64,000 nucleotides of DNA from UBA2336 sp036787955. GTDB lineage: Bacteria > Bacteroidota > Bacteroidia > Cytophagales > Cyclobacteriaceae. The position numbers were made by a program, and so were the translations under genes. The notes below the pieces were generated by a model that saw only the letters and a program-made list of their open reading frames with translations, did no database searches and had not been told where the DNA came from. Each line of letters starts with the position of its first letter. Positions within the stretch are counted from its first letter, which is position 1. Location of the stretch: NCBI GenBank assembly GCA_036787955.1, contig DAIQOI010000001.1:186001-250000 (forward strand). Direction: 5' to 3'. Below are positions 52,508 through 62,047 of the stretch, piece by piece.

Positions 52508-53953
52508 TTAATTCAAATCCCTGAGCAACTGTTCATAAAACCAGAGCGCTGTGCGATAGCTCTCCAGGCTTACGCGCTCATCAATGCCATGAAAGCCGAT
52601 GGGGTCGATCATCGGACTGAACTTGATGATGTTGGTGGAAATTTCAGTAAAGTGGCGCGAATCCGTGGCGCCAATAACCAAAAAAGGCGAGGTGATAATT
52701 TTCGGATAGGTGCGTTGTATGGTTGCTGCAATTTTGCGATAGCCAAAACCATTAACCGGTGTTACCGGCGATGCTTCGGAAATGTTATTGTTCAGCGGCC
52801 CCACCGCAACACGACTGTCATTGATAATCTTTTTCACATCTCCGATAACCTGAGCGGAAGAATGCCCGGGTAATAACCTGATGTTTACAACGGCTGTTGC
52901 TACGGTAGGCACCACGTTGTCTTTTATGCCGGACTCAATAATGGTGGGCACAATGGTGGTGCGTATCATGGCATTGCCCGTGTTGGTTTGTGAATAGGTG
53001 TTGAGTATAAGTTTTTTGAATAACCAGGTATTGGCAAATGCCATGCGTTGCACAAACGACATGTAGGGGCCGGTGCTTTCCATGAATCCCTGTATGGGTT
53101 CGCTGAAGTTTGGCTCGAACGGATTGGATCTTAAACGATGAATAGCAGCTGCCAGAATATCGATGGCCGTTTCTTTTTCCGGCATGGAGGAATGCCCGCC
53201 CGGCACGGACACAGTCAGCTTCAGCGACAGATACCCCTTTTCGGCTGTGCCCAGCAAGGCCACCGGCCGGTTCATACCCGGCACTTTGTTTTCGGTTATT
53301 ATACCTCCTTCATCCAGCACAAAATCTGCGGCAATATTTCTTTCCTTCAGCAACTTCGCGATTGCCGCAGCTCCCCTGCCTCCTATTTCTTCATCGTGGC
53401 CAAATGCGAGGTATACGGTACGAGCGGGCTGGTAATTTTCGTTTACCAGCTTTTCGACCGCTTCCATGATGGCAATGAGGTTGATTTTATCATCCGTTGT
53501 TCCCCTGCCCCAGATAAAGTTGTCTTTTATGATTCCGCCAAACGGATCGACCGTCCACATGGCTTTGGTGGCTTCTTCAATGGGCACCACATCCTGGTGT
53601 GCCATCAGTACAACCGGTTTCAAATCGGGGTTTTTTCCTTCCCATCGGTACAACAGGCTGTAACCGGCCACGATTTCACGCAAAAGTACGGCATGTGCTT
53701 TCGGATAGGTGGATTCCAGAAATTTTCTGAATGCGATGAACTGCGATGAATCAAAACGCGATGAGTCGGCATAGGAAACGGTTTGATAGGTAATGGCCCG
53801 GCGGAAATGGTCAAGGTTGTCCTGTGTAAGTTCGGGGGCTGCAAGCACGCTTACTTCATCTTCGTGAGCTGTAAAGCGGAAAGTGTTGAACAGCACGATA
53901 CCGATCAGGATTACAATTATCAGCAACAGGCTGAGCAGGATTTTTTTCCACAT
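52508..53953 (-). CDS. M20-family metallopeptidase (CPS1/PM20D1-like)
   Basis: A 481-residue enzyme with an N-terminal membrane anchor (KILLSLLLIIVILIGIVLFN), metal ligands MAHQDVVPIE, GRGTTDDKINL and GHDEEIGGRG, and dimerisation-domain GGHSSMPEKETAIDI. Yeast CPS1 and animal PM20D1 cleave or make N-acyl amino acids; here an envelope-located carboxypeptidase is likely. It shares strand with the amidohydrolase upstream, 67 bases away. Confidence 0.9.
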   Translation of the reverse strand: MWKKILLSLLLIIVILIGIVLFNTFRFTAHEDEVSVLAAPELTQDNLDHFRRAITYQTVSYADSSRFDSSQFIAFRKFLESTYPKAHAVLLREIVAGYSLLYRWEGKNPDLKPVVLMAHQDVVPIEEATKAMWTVDPFGGIIKDNFIWGRGTTDDKINLIAIMEAVEKLVNENYQPARTVYLAFGHDEEIGGRGAAAIAKLLKERNIAADFVLDEGGIITENKVPGMNRPVALLGTAEKGYLSLKLTVSVPGGHSSMPEKETAIDILAAAIHRLRSNPFEPNFSEPIQGFMESTGPYMSFVQRMAFANTWLFKKLILNTYSQTNTGNAMIRTTIVPTIIESGIKDNVVPTVATAVVNIRLLPGHSSAQVIGDVKKIINDSRVAVGPLNNNISEASPVTPVNGFGYRKIAATIQRTYPKIITSPFLVIGATDSRHFTEISTNIIKFSPMIDPIGFHGIDERVSLESYRTALWFYEQLLRDLN

Positions 53954-54020
53954 AATCAGTACGATTGGTTGGGCCTAATTTGCGTTTTGGAGCTTAAGAT
54001 AATTACTTGATTGGCCTGAA

Positions 54021-55352
54021 TCATTTATACCGCTTTCCCTTTTTAATTACAATATCCACGCGTTGCAGGAGTGCTATGTGGCGCAGCACATCGCCTTTTA
54101 CAGCAATGATGTCGGCATACTTGCCTTCGGCTATAGTGCCGTAATCTTTTTCCACACCCATAGCCACAGCCGGCCAGTAGGTAGCTGCCCGAATGGCGTA
54201 CATCGGGTCGAAGCCGAATTTGTTCACCCAAACATCCAGTTCGTGCCAGGTGCTCTGGCTGTGAAACTTCATGGGTATGCCGCTGTCGGTGCCTATCAGC
54301 AACACCACACCAGATTCTTTCAGTTGTTTCACTTTTGTTTCGAGCGTGGGCTTGCGCAGCGGGTTTAACCCGAAATAAGAGAGCCGGGAAGGGTATTGAA
54401 TGGATTGTTTTATGTCGGCAATGATGGAATCCGGCAAACCCAGATGCCAGGAGTCGTTGTCGAGTTCTTCAGGATTGTCGCGCAGGTATTCGTAATTGTA
54501 CAGCCCTTCCACGGTAGGTGTCCAGAACAGCGGGCCGATGTTCATTTTGGCGGTGCGTTCACGAATCATGGCAATGATATCGGGAGGATACTCAGGCGCA
54601 GCCGAAAGGCCCGTGTGTTCAAAGCAATCTACTCCGGCTTTCAGGCCCCTGCGTATCTCTTCGGGGCGGTGGGCATGCGCCACTACTTTCAGGCCATGTT
54701 TATGAGCTTCCTCTACAACCGCCATATATTCGGTTTCCGTCATTTCATCGTGATCGATGAGTTTAATCACATCCACACCGGCTTTGGCCAGTTGTTGCAC
54801 TTTGGCACGTGCATCTTTTTCGCCATTCACACCCCAGCGAAAAGCTTCTGTGCCGGGGTAAGGTTTTTTCTGAATAAACGGACCGCTCATGTACATGGTG
54901 GGGCCGGGTATTTCACCGCGGTTGATGCGGTCGCGGACTTTTATGCTTGCTTCCAGCGGGGCGCCCAAATCGCGGGCGCTGGTAATGCCCGCCAACAGCA
55001 GCTGGTGTGCCGAAGCGGGCATTATTACTTTTTCCAGCAGCGGTAAATATGTTTTATCCCAGTGGGCGTAGTCGCTGTGGCCGTTGATCATCAGGTGCAC
55101 GTGCATGTCCCACAGGCCGGGCAGCACACTCATGCCTTCCGTAGAAATAATTTCGGCATTTTTCGGTATCTCGATTTTACCCACCTGGCCGATGGCTTTG
55201 ATGCGCTCACCTTCGATGATGATGACTGAGTTGTGAAGCGGTTTGCCCCCATAGCCATCTATTAAGGTGCCGCCTACCAGCGCCTTGACCTGTGCACTGC
55301 CTGTTCTGGTAAGGCAGAGGCACATGCAAATAATAATTATGTATCGAACCAT
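54021..55352 (-). CDS. Exported amidohydrolase-family enzyme (imidazolonepropionase-like)
   Basis: A 443-residue metal-dependent hydrolase. Signal peptide (VRYIIIICMCLCLTRTGSAQ), N-terminal beta-sandwich (GGTLIDGYGGKPLHNSVIII), first metal pair DMHVHL, carbamylated-lysine-type segment VIKLIDHDEM, then VVAHAHRPEEI and TDSGIP with the catalytic Asp. This layout is that of prolidase/imidazolonepropionase-like amidohydrolases that attack peptides or lactones. The ATG selected opens the signal peptide; 41 additional upstream codons are open but lack signal character. Confidence 0.88.
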   Translation of the reverse strand: MVRYIIIICMCLCLTRTGSAQVKALVGGTLIDGYGGKPLHNSVIIIEGERIKAIGQVGKIEIPKNAEIISTEGMSVLPGLWDMHVHLMINGHSDYAHWDKTYLPLLEKVIMPASAHQLLLAGITSARDLGAPLEASIKVRDRINRGEIPGPTMYMSGPFIQKKPYPGTEAFRWGVNGEKDARAKVQQLAKAGVDVIKLIDHDEMTETEYMAVVEEAHKHGLKVVAHAHRPEEIRRGLKAGVDCFEHTGLSAAPEYPPDIIAMIRERTAKMNIGPLFWTPTVEGLYNYEYLRDNPEELDNDSWHLGLPDSIIADIKQSIQYPSRLSYFGLNPLRKPTLETKVKQLKESGVVLLIGTDSGIPMKFHSQSTWHELDVWVNKFGFDPMYAIRAATYWPAVAMGVEKDYGTIAEGKYADIIAVKGDVLRHIALLQRVDIVIKKGKRYK

Positions 55353-55493
55353 TCCGTTAAGTAAGGGTTTGCCCACGGAAGATACAAGCCGTGCTACGTG
55401 ACCGGTTTTTACTACTCGGAAAACGGCTGAAATTATGAAATGCCTTGAGAAAATCTTTGGGTTAAGTTTTTGCATTTCATAGTTTCGTGCACT

Positions 55494-56582
55494 ATGAATT
55501 TTAAATACTCACTTTCGCTGGGCCGCATTGCCGGCATTCAGGTTTTTGTACACTGGACTTTTCTCATCCTTATCGGCTGGATTGTGTTCATCAACCTGAG
55601 GCAGGGCCTGGGGGCCATTGACATTTTCTGGAGTATCTTATTTGTGCTGTCCATTTTTGCCTGTGTAACGGCGCATGAACTGGGGCACGCACTGGCTGCA
55701 CGTAGATATGATATCAAAACCCGCAATATCACGTTATTGCCCATCGGTGGTCTGGCACAGCTTGAATCTATCCCCGAAAAGCCGAAAGAAGAGCTGGTGG
55801 TTGCCTTGGCCGGACCTGCGGTAAATGTGCTGATTGCCGCAGCACTCTATCCTTTCGTTAAGCTTACGGCCCCCGATGTAGAGCAACTAAATTTAACCCA
55901 ACTCAATCACCTGAACTTTTTGCGTTCGTTGATGGCCGTTAACATCTGGCTGGCCATGTTTAACCTGATACCGGCCTTTCCGATGGATGGGGGCCGGGTG
56001 TTGCGCGCATTGTTAACTTTTCAGATGGACCGGGCAAAGGCTACCCGTATAGCTGCTTCGGTAGGACAAATTCTCGCGCTCGGATTTATTTTTTTCGGAT
56101 TCTTTTTCAATCCGTTTCTGATTTTTATCGGACTGTTTATTTACCTGGGTGCGCAAGGCGAGGCTACAGTTGCCGAGGCCCAGTCTTTATTGTCGGGTTA
56201 TACCGTGGGTGATGCCCTGCTGCGTGAGATACCTGTGTTGGAAGTACATGAAACCATAGAACAGGCTTCGGATAAATTGCTGGCTACACAAAACAGAAAC
56301 TTCCTGGTCGTTTCGCGAGGTGAACCGGTCGGAACATTAAGCCGCGATCAAATAATCCGCGCGTTGCGCGAAGGAAAAGGTGGAGCCTCGGTTGAAGAAG
56401 CCATGGATGCACACTTTGTACGTATTGAAATAAACGAACCATTAGAACAAGCCTGGATGAAACTTCACCGCGGACAGAAGTCTGTGGCCCCGGTATTTCA
56501 AAACAACCGCCTCATGGGCTTGCTGGATACTGAAAATATATCTGAGTTTCTGTTGATCCGTGAGGCCAACCGGATGTTTTGA
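55494..56582 (+). CDS. Site-2 protease family protein with C-terminal CBS domains
   Basis: A 362-residue membrane metalloprotease. Several membrane helices, zinc motif HELGH at 61-65 and the second ligand motif NLIPAFPMDGGRVL place it in the M50/S2P group that performs intramembrane cleavage of regulators. From about 235 two CBS motifs follow (IEQASDKLLATQNRNFLVVS, MKLHRGQKSVAPVFQNN), which in this family bind adenine nucleotides. The ATG sits 8 codons after an earlier in-frame start that adds no helix. It is divergent from the amidohydrolase gene. Confidence 0.93.
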   Translation: MNFKYSLSLGRIAGIQVFVHWTFLILIGWIVFINLRQGLGAIDIFWSILFVLSIFACVTAHELGHALAARRYDIKTRNITLLPIGGLAQLESIPEKPKEELVVALAGPAVNVLIAAALYPFVKLTAPDVEQLNLTQLNHLNFLRSLMAVNIWLAMFNLIPAFPMDGGRVLRALLTFQMDRAKATRIAASVGQILALGFIFFGFFFNPFLIFIGLFIYLGAQGEATVAEAQSLLSGYTVGDALLREIPVLEVHETIEQASDKLLATQNRNFLVVSRGEPVGTLSRDQIIRALREGKGGASVEEAMDAHFVRIEINEPLEQAWMKLHRGQKSVAPVFQNNRLMGLLDTENISEFLLIREANRMF

Positions 56583-57242
56583 TCAGTTGTACATCAGCTC
56601 CTTTACTTTTTCCGGATCTTCTTTTTCTTTCTGCAGATCGAACATGGTTCCAAAAACTTTGTCCCACAAGGTTGAGCTTACGCCAAAGCCGCGGTGTTCG
56701 TCTTTATAATGATGCAGATGATGGTTGCGCCACAAAGGCTTCATCCACCTGAAGGGCGGGTTCCAGGCATGGATGGCATAGTGCATGGTACCATACATCA
56801 GATAGCCCAGTAAGAAACCGGGAAAAAAAGCAAAGGTATAATGGCGCATAACCAGATAAAACATGCCGAAAACAACTGAGGCGATAATGATGCTGGGCAG
56901 GGGCGGCATAAACAACCGTTGCTTGTCGCGGGGAAACTCATGGTGATTGCCATGAAGCAGATAGACCAACCTCCGACCAATGTGGGTGGTTGCTTCCATG
57001 TGGAACACAAAGCGGTGTGCCAGGTATTCGAAAAAGGTCCAGAAAAACATGCCTGCGCCAAAAATCCACACGGTCTGCAGTATGCTTAATCCAAATCGTT
57101 GTATGCCATAGTACAACAGTGCGGTAATGACCGGCACATACATGCCCCAGATGATCAGAGGATGGGCTTTTGTCAGGGCTTCAAGCCACGGATTTTCAAA
57201 AAGGCGTGCCTGGCCTTTATTTTTAGGTTTAAAGCCTTCCAT
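56583..57242 (-). CDS. Sterol desaturase / fatty acid hydroxylase family protein
   Basis: A 219-residue integral membrane diiron enzyme. The eight-histidine pattern is complete: HRFVFH, HGNHHEF, HYAIH and HHLHHY, between four hydrophobic helices. The length and spacing resemble the fatty acid 2-hydroxylase catalytic domain, so hydroxylation of the acyl chain of sphingolipids or other lipids is plausible (many Bacteroidota make sphingolipids); not shown. It converges with the S2P gene with no gap. Confidence 0.85.
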   Translation of the reverse strand: MEGFKPKNKGQARLFENPWLEALTKAHPLIIWGMYVPVITALLYYGIQRFGLSILQTVWIFGAGMFFWTFFEYLAHRFVFHMEATTHIGRRLVYLLHGNHHEFPRDKQRLFMPPLPSIIIASVVFGMFYLVMRHYTFAFFPGFLLGYLMYGTMHYAIHAWNPPFRWMKPLWRNHHLHHYKDEHRGFGVSSTLWDKVFGTMFDLQKEKEDPEKVKELMYN

Positions 57243-57320
57243 CTGTTTATATTCTTTTCCGGCAAAGCAATTATAGGATTACCGAGATGAGAAGGCGATG
57301 ACTTCTGTCAGGAGTTGTTA

Positions 57321-59246
57321 TCAAAACTGGTCTGTCCTGAAATCCCCGCGTAATATGCGATAGCGTTTACGGGCTTCTGCTGCATAAATGCTGCCCGGAA
57401 ACCGGGTCAGAAACTCGAGATATAATTCCTGAGCACGTTCTTTTTGATTGAGTTGCCTTTCAACTATCTCAGCTTTTTTAAAAAACGCATCGTCAGCAAG
57501 AACTTCATTGGGATATTCATTAATCATCTTATCCAGCAACTGAATGCTCTTCTCGTATTCATTTCGTTTGGCAAACAATTCGGCTTCGAGCCAGTACACT
57601 TCATCGAGGATAGCATAGTTGGGAAAAGTAACCCATACCGAATCTTCCGAAGAATTTAACGAGGCAGGATTACCCGCAAGAAAGGCTTCTTCAGCCGGCA
57701 ACTGTACCCTTCCTTCCTTAATCTGATTTAACAGATTGATTGCCTCATCTCCCCGATTTTGCTGCAGTAAAAGTTCCGCTTTTGCCAGTGTTCTCAACGC
57801 CGTACCCGAAGAATCCATAGCCAGGTTTTCCTTGATGCGCAAACTCAATTCCATTGCATCGTTGGCTATTTCGCGCGAGGTTGCTTCTTTGAGAATGTCG
57901 AGGTGATCAGCCGCCAGCCTGAAATCCCCTTTAAAATACCATAGTTTCGCATTGCGAAGTTTTGCTTCATAACCCAGTTCCGTTTCTTTCATGGATTTTT
58001 CTACCTGGGAGTACAGCAGCGTTGATTCCCACCACTCTCCGTTTTGCAAATAAATATCGCCCAAATCCAGTTTGGCCTGTGCTACCAACGTTTTTAAGCT
58101 GTTGCTGTTATTAATCACCTCCTGCAGCAACTCAATGGCTTTGGCGTTGTTGTTCATCCATCGGCTGTACACCAAGGCGAGGCTATGCTGTGCTTCCCAG
58201 GCAACTGTTGACGGTTTTATTTCCGATATAAAACGCTGATAATCGTTTACAAGTCTTTGCACGGAATCCAGCGGCAATGGATAATACCTGCGCAGAGCCT
58301 CTTCACGGGTTTCAATAAGACCCCGCCGGGCTTCGGTATAGAAGGCACCTTGTGGATAAGTTCTGGTGATCCATTCGTAGGCAGCTCTCGCTGTCTCATA
58401 ATCACCATTGTTCAGGGCAAGCCTTGCAACTTCTGCGGTGCGCTCGCCATGCGAAGCAGAGCGCCTGTCCATTGCGCGCGACTGAATAAATGCACCGTAA
58501 AAATTTTTTTGCTGTATATTGAGCCAAATCAGCAAATCGCTGTACACCTCTTTATCGGGAAATTGCTGAACATAGCTGAGCAGTTTACTTTCAAGTACGT
58601 CCATGTCGGCTGGCTCGAGCAACACCTGCAAAACATTTTTTACATACTGCAAATTGTAACTATCCTGCGTTACATAAGCAATGTATTCATTTACCATTTC
58701 CTCTTTTTGACCCCGTACACGGTACAGCATGGCCAACTCCAGGCAAAATAGTGTTGAGTTACCATGCGCTTTGCGCGAAGCAAGCAACGACTGAATGCCG
58801 TACTCTGTAAGTGACCTTGATGTAAGGTAGTCGGCAAGCATTTTGGCACGGCTTGCATTATGTTTGTTCACATCAATCAGTTCCCTGATTGTTTTTTCTG
58901 CACGTGTCACATCGCCCGACTTAAAATACACCCATGCCACATCAACCTGATAGGCAAGATTATCTACAAACTTTCTGGTAATTCTGTTCAGGTACTTCTG
59001 TGCTTCATCAAAAAGCCCGGCATCGACCAGTGCATTCAGGTAATTGTTATGAACCAGTGGAATGTTGCTGTCATTCCTGGTAATCTCCCTGTATAGTTCG
59101 ATCGCTTTTTGCTTTTCTCCTTTAAGCAAATATTCATTGGCAAGCTGTATAGATGGATCGGTTTGTGCACAAGCCAACTGAATATTGAATAAAAATAATA
59201 TAGTATTTATATTATAGAGTATTGTTGTTGATGTGCGTTTGTTCAT
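57321..59246 (-). CDS. Exported TPR-repeat protein
   Basis: A 641-residue protein with a signal peptide (NINTILFLFNIQLACAQ) and a run of tetratricopeptide repeats from about residue 30: ANEYLLKGEKQKAIELYREI, LVDAGLFDEAQKYLNRIT, VYFKSGDVTRAEKTIREL, and, at the C-terminus, LFAKRNEYEKSIQLLDKMIN and FFKKAEIVERQLNQKERAQE. The C-terminal part recalls BamD/YbgF-like TPR domains. It is probably a periplasmic scaffold. Stands on the same strand as, but 208 bases from, the Ig-like gene. Confidence 0.85.
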   Translation of the reverse strand: MNKRTSTTILYNINTILFLFNIQLACAQTDPSIQLANEYLLKGEKQKAIELYREITRNDSNIPLVHNNYLNALVDAGLFDEAQKYLNRITRKFVDNLAYQVDVAWVYFKSGDVTRAEKTIRELIDVNKHNASRAKMLADYLTSRSLTEYGIQSLLASRKAHGNSTLFCLELAMLYRVRGQKEEMVNEYIAYVTQDSYNLQYVKNVLQVLLEPADMDVLESKLLSYVQQFPDKEVYSDLLIWLNIQQKNFYGAFIQSRAMDRRSASHGERTAEVARLALNNGDYETARAAYEWITRTYPQGAFYTEARRGLIETREEALRRYYPLPLDSVQRLVNDYQRFISEIKPSTVAWEAQHSLALVYSRWMNNNAKAIELLQEVINNSNSLKTLVAQAKLDLGDIYLQNGEWWESTLLYSQVEKSMKETELGYEAKLRNAKLWYFKGDFRLAADHLDILKEATSREIANDAMELSLRIKENLAMDSSGTALRTLAKAELLLQQNRGDEAINLLNQIKEGRVQLPAEEAFLAGNPASLNSSEDSVWVTFPNYAILDEVYWLEAELFAKRNEYEKSIQLLDKMINEYPNEVLADDAFFKKAEIVERQLNQKERAQELYLEFLTRFPGSIYAAEARKRYRILRGDFRTDQF

Positions 59247-59454
59247 AACTCGGTTGGGCTTGGCCGGTGGTTTTTATGTGTATAATATGTTCACTTCAAC
59301 TTGCTGATTTTCAACTGTGCTACATAATATACTAACATTTAAACGATAGCCGGGCGTTCATTATTTGCGAGTTTTTGCCTGTTCATTTTGTGTGGATGGT
59401 TCGTTGCTTTTTATGGTTTCTGCATTGATTTGTTGATGGTTGATTAAGGTGGTT

Positions 59455-61158
59455 TTACTTTTCAACATTTTGCCTTGGCTTTATCAACAAAGGTCCTACT
59501 TCCCAATTGGCTTTCAACGGTATGTTTTTGATTTTGTTGTCTTCGTAGTGCAGTACAGGTTCAGGTTCGGTTCGTTGGTAAAAATTTCCCCAGTCCCATT
59601 GTCCGTTGCCATTTACATCTATATAACTCCGCAAACGATATTCACCGGGGTTGATAAGTGTAAATTTACCTTTCTTCTGCTCGCTTAGCGCAACTTTTTT
59701 ATCTTTCTGATATAGTTCGGTAATTGCCTGGTGGTCGGTTTGTACTTCGTATAACAGCGTTGCTTTTTCTTCTGGCTTGATTTCGGTTATGCGCGATGTT
59801 AAAGTGCTCATTGTGTCTTTCTCGGCCGATATGAATGTACCTTTTTCAAAGACGATGTAGTTGTAAAGTTTGCGGGAATTGGTAGGATTATTCAGGCTTT
59901 TTAAGCGTTCTGTTCGTGAAACGGGCGTGATTGTGGTTCCTGTTTTTATATCGAAGTTCAAGGGTTTTGTTAACTGAATAGTGAGCTCGCATTTGGTTCT
60001 GTTTTCGTTGAAAATAAAGTCTTCTTGTTTGAGGCGTATGGTTGTCAGCGAATCTATTGGTATAAAGGAACTATCTGAGTTGACCATGTAAATGGGTTTG
60101 TTGAATACCACTGTGATATTTACTTTCATGTTATAATAGGTGGCCTGTTCTATTGTTGCGTTGAATTTTTCTGACCGCAGCCCTTTTTGAAGAAATTTTG
60201 CATAAAGTACCGTGTCTATTTTATTGCCGGCGCTATCGGCAAAGTGGCAATGCAGTGCTATGCTGTCGGAATGGTTAAATGTGTTGTAAATCCGTATAAC
60301 ACCGTTTTCGGGTTCATCGTAAAATAATTTGCCAATGGTGTCGGGTGCATGGATGGTTTTATTGAGCAGACCTTTATTTAGTCGGATGATGAACTGATTA
60401 CCCAGGGGCCTGGCTGAAGCCAGTTTTAGTGGCCGCATGTCAAGTCTTAGCAGGGGTAAATCAATCGTTTTGTTTTCCTGATCCAACAACAGTGGTTTGA
60501 TCCTATATCCAAACATTTCCGATTTGCTGTCGACTATCAAATTCCTGTTCACATCCTGAAAGGCATAGATGAGGTAAGACCCGGCTTTTAAATTTTCCAA
60601 TGCATAGTTGCCTTGTTTGTCGGTGAGCGTAAAATACTCTGGCTTGTGCCTGAATATATCGAAGGTATCGGTTGCAGGAGCCAGTGCAACCAGGCAGTTG
60701 GGTTCGGTTTCGTCATTTAACAACCGGAATATGCTTCCTCTTACACGCAATGTATCTATGATGGGGCCTGTGCTGAACGCAAGCCTCAGGTTTGTTGCAG
60801 CGTTTCTTTCGGTGATATCCTGAACTGATTCCCTGAAATTGATCGTGTAGGTAGTGCTGTCTTTCAGGGCCTGGTTAAACCGCATAATGACTTTGTTTTT
60901 GCGCACTGTTACTTCCGTTTTTTTTTGATCGATTTCGGGTGTTACAATGATTTGCTCCCGGGGGTTATTGAGTTGCACAGGCTCGTTGAAGATGAGCGTT
61001 ATCTGATTGCCCGCGAAATTAGTGTGCCGGTTGGGTGGTATAGATTGTACCAGTGTTGGAGGCTCAGTGTCTTTTTCACCGCCAGTTGGCACACTTTGCT
61101 GTGCGCAGGAAAACAAAAAAAGCGTTAGGTATATGAAATTATTTAGCCGTTGTTTCAT
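59455..61158 (-). CDS. Ig-like (Big_5) domain lipoprotein
   Basis: A 567-residue predicted lipoprotein. MKQRLNNFIYLTLFLFSC places a lipid-modified Cys at 18 with lipobox L-F-S-C. Then TEPPTLVQSIPPNRHTNFAG and ITLIFNEPVQLN, typical of a Big_5/SbsA-type Ig-like domain, a CNA-B-like middle (DKQGNYALENLKAGSYLIYA), and a C-terminal domain GEYRLRSYIDVNGNGQWDWG. Such proteins occur widely in Bacteroidota, function unknown. The start overlaps the end of the methyltransferase gene by 20 bases. Confidence 0.8.
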   Translation of the reverse strand: MKQRLNNFIYLTLFLFSCAQQSVPTGGEKDTEPPTLVQSIPPNRHTNFAGNQITLIFNEPVQLNNPREQIIVTPEIDQKKTEVTVRKNKVIMRFNQALKDSTTYTINFRESVQDITERNAATNLRLAFSTGPIIDTLRVRGSIFRLLNDETEPNCLVALAPATDTFDIFRHKPEYFTLTDKQGNYALENLKAGSYLIYAFQDVNRNLIVDSKSEMFGYRIKPLLLDQENKTIDLPLLRLDMRPLKLASARPLGNQFIIRLNKGLLNKTIHAPDTIGKLFYDEPENGVIRIYNTFNHSDSIALHCHFADSAGNKIDTVLYAKFLQKGLRSEKFNATIEQATYYNMKVNITVVFNKPIYMVNSDSSFIPIDSLTTIRLKQEDFIFNENRTKCELTIQLTKPLNFDIKTGTTITPVSRTERLKSLNNPTNSRKLYNYIVFEKGTFISAEKDTMSTLTSRITEIKPEEKATLLYEVQTDHQAITELYQKDKKVALSEQKKGKFTLINPGEYRLRSYIDVNGNGQWDWGNFYQRTEPEPVLHYEDNKIKNIPLKANWEVGPLLIKPRQNVEK

Positions 61159-62047
61159 CGTTTTTTGTGGCAATGTAAATCAAGCTGGAGTATTGCCCCG
61201 TTTTGCGTGCCTTCAGGTTGCTCTTTAATCCTGCTATAAAAGCATGCCAATATTTTATCGCTGCACTATTTGTGGGGTGCTTGTAGTGTTCGCTCAACAG
61301 GCTCACATAGTAGCTGTCTAGCTTCATGGGTAGAATTTTTTTTATGCAAAATCCCTGCCTGTGCATGAGCATGTACATGCTTTCCTTATTAAAATGCCAC
61401 AAATGCCGGGGCACATCGTAACCCGCCCAGTAATTTTTATAACGGCCGGCATCAAAACTGCGGTAGTTGGGCACCGCCACCACCAGCAGTCCCTTTTTTT
61501 GCAGAAGCTGGTAACACTGCTTCAATACTTTATCCGGGTGGTGGGTATGCTCAAGAACATGCCACATCGAAACGGCCGAAAGCATTAAACCATTTGCTTC
61601 CTGCAACGATTTGAACAGGGGCTGCTTGAGTTGTGTTTCCGCTTGCTGCCTTGCAATATCGGCAGGCTCTACTCCGTATACCTGCCACCCGGCCTTTTTC
61701 ATTTCGGTTAGAAAATGTCCTGTTCCGCAACCCAGATCAAGGATAGTTTTGCCGGAAGAATATTTTTCAATCAGTTTTCTTTTTCCTTTCGTTGAAGTTT
61801 TTCTGGCAATTCTGTAGATGAGTGATAGAAGCCGGCTGTCTGATTTATTGGTATGCGATATATACTTTTCCGACTGGTAGTAATGATGCATAATGGACTG
61901 GTCGGGTTGCGGACTGGTGGCAAGGGTTCCGCAATGCTGGCATTCCTGAAGGGAAAATTTCTGCCGGGTAATTGAAAAATCTTCCGTGTCGAGGTAGTGA
62001 AAAAAATCCTGGTTTCCGCAGGCAGGACAGATGAGAAGTCCTTCCAT
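61139..62047 (-). CDS. Class I SAM-dependent methyltransferase with N-terminal zinc-finger-like motif
   Basis: A 302-residue protein. Four cysteines in CPAC-x25-30-CQHCG form a zinc-ribbon-like segment at the N-terminus; then a methyltransferase with ILDLGCGTGHFLTEMKKAGW and the acidic VYGVEPADIARQQAE, VSMWHVLEHTHHPDKVLKQC and LLVVAVPNYRSFD. The target is likely a lipid, sugar or quinone-type small molecule or a nucleic acid. Its start shares one base with the mnmG stop (62047). Confidence 0.85.
   Translation of the reverse strand: MEGLLICPACGNQDFFHYLDTEDFSITRQKFSLQECQHCGTLATSPQPDQSIMHHYYQSEKYISHTNKSDSRLLSLIYRIARKTSTKGKRKLIEKYSSGKTILDLGCGTGHFLTEMKKAGWQVYGVEPADIARQQAETQLKQPLFKSLQEANGLMLSAVSMWHVLEHTHHPDKVLKQCYQLLQKKGLLVVAVPNYRSFDAGRYKNYWAGYDVPRHLWHFNKESMYMLMHRQGFCIKKILPMKLDSYYVSLLSEHYKHPTNSAAIKYWHAFIAGLKSNLKARKTGQYSSLIYIATKNDETTAK

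Noticed and set aside
52505..52530. TTCAAATCCC resembling a tRNA T-loop
   Set aside because: It forms the 3' end of the M20 peptidase coding region and has no cloverleaf partner stems.
55353..55475. 41-codon upstream extension of the amidohydrolase
   Set aside because: It lacks signal-peptide character, whereas the internal ATG at 55352 opens a proper signal sequence; the extension also runs almost to the divergent S2P gene.
58351..58359. Perfect DnaA-box-like TGTGGATAA inside the TPR gene
   Set aside because: A single isolated 9-mer in coding sequence is expected about once per 130 kb over both strands; no cluster or AT-rich unwinding region is present.
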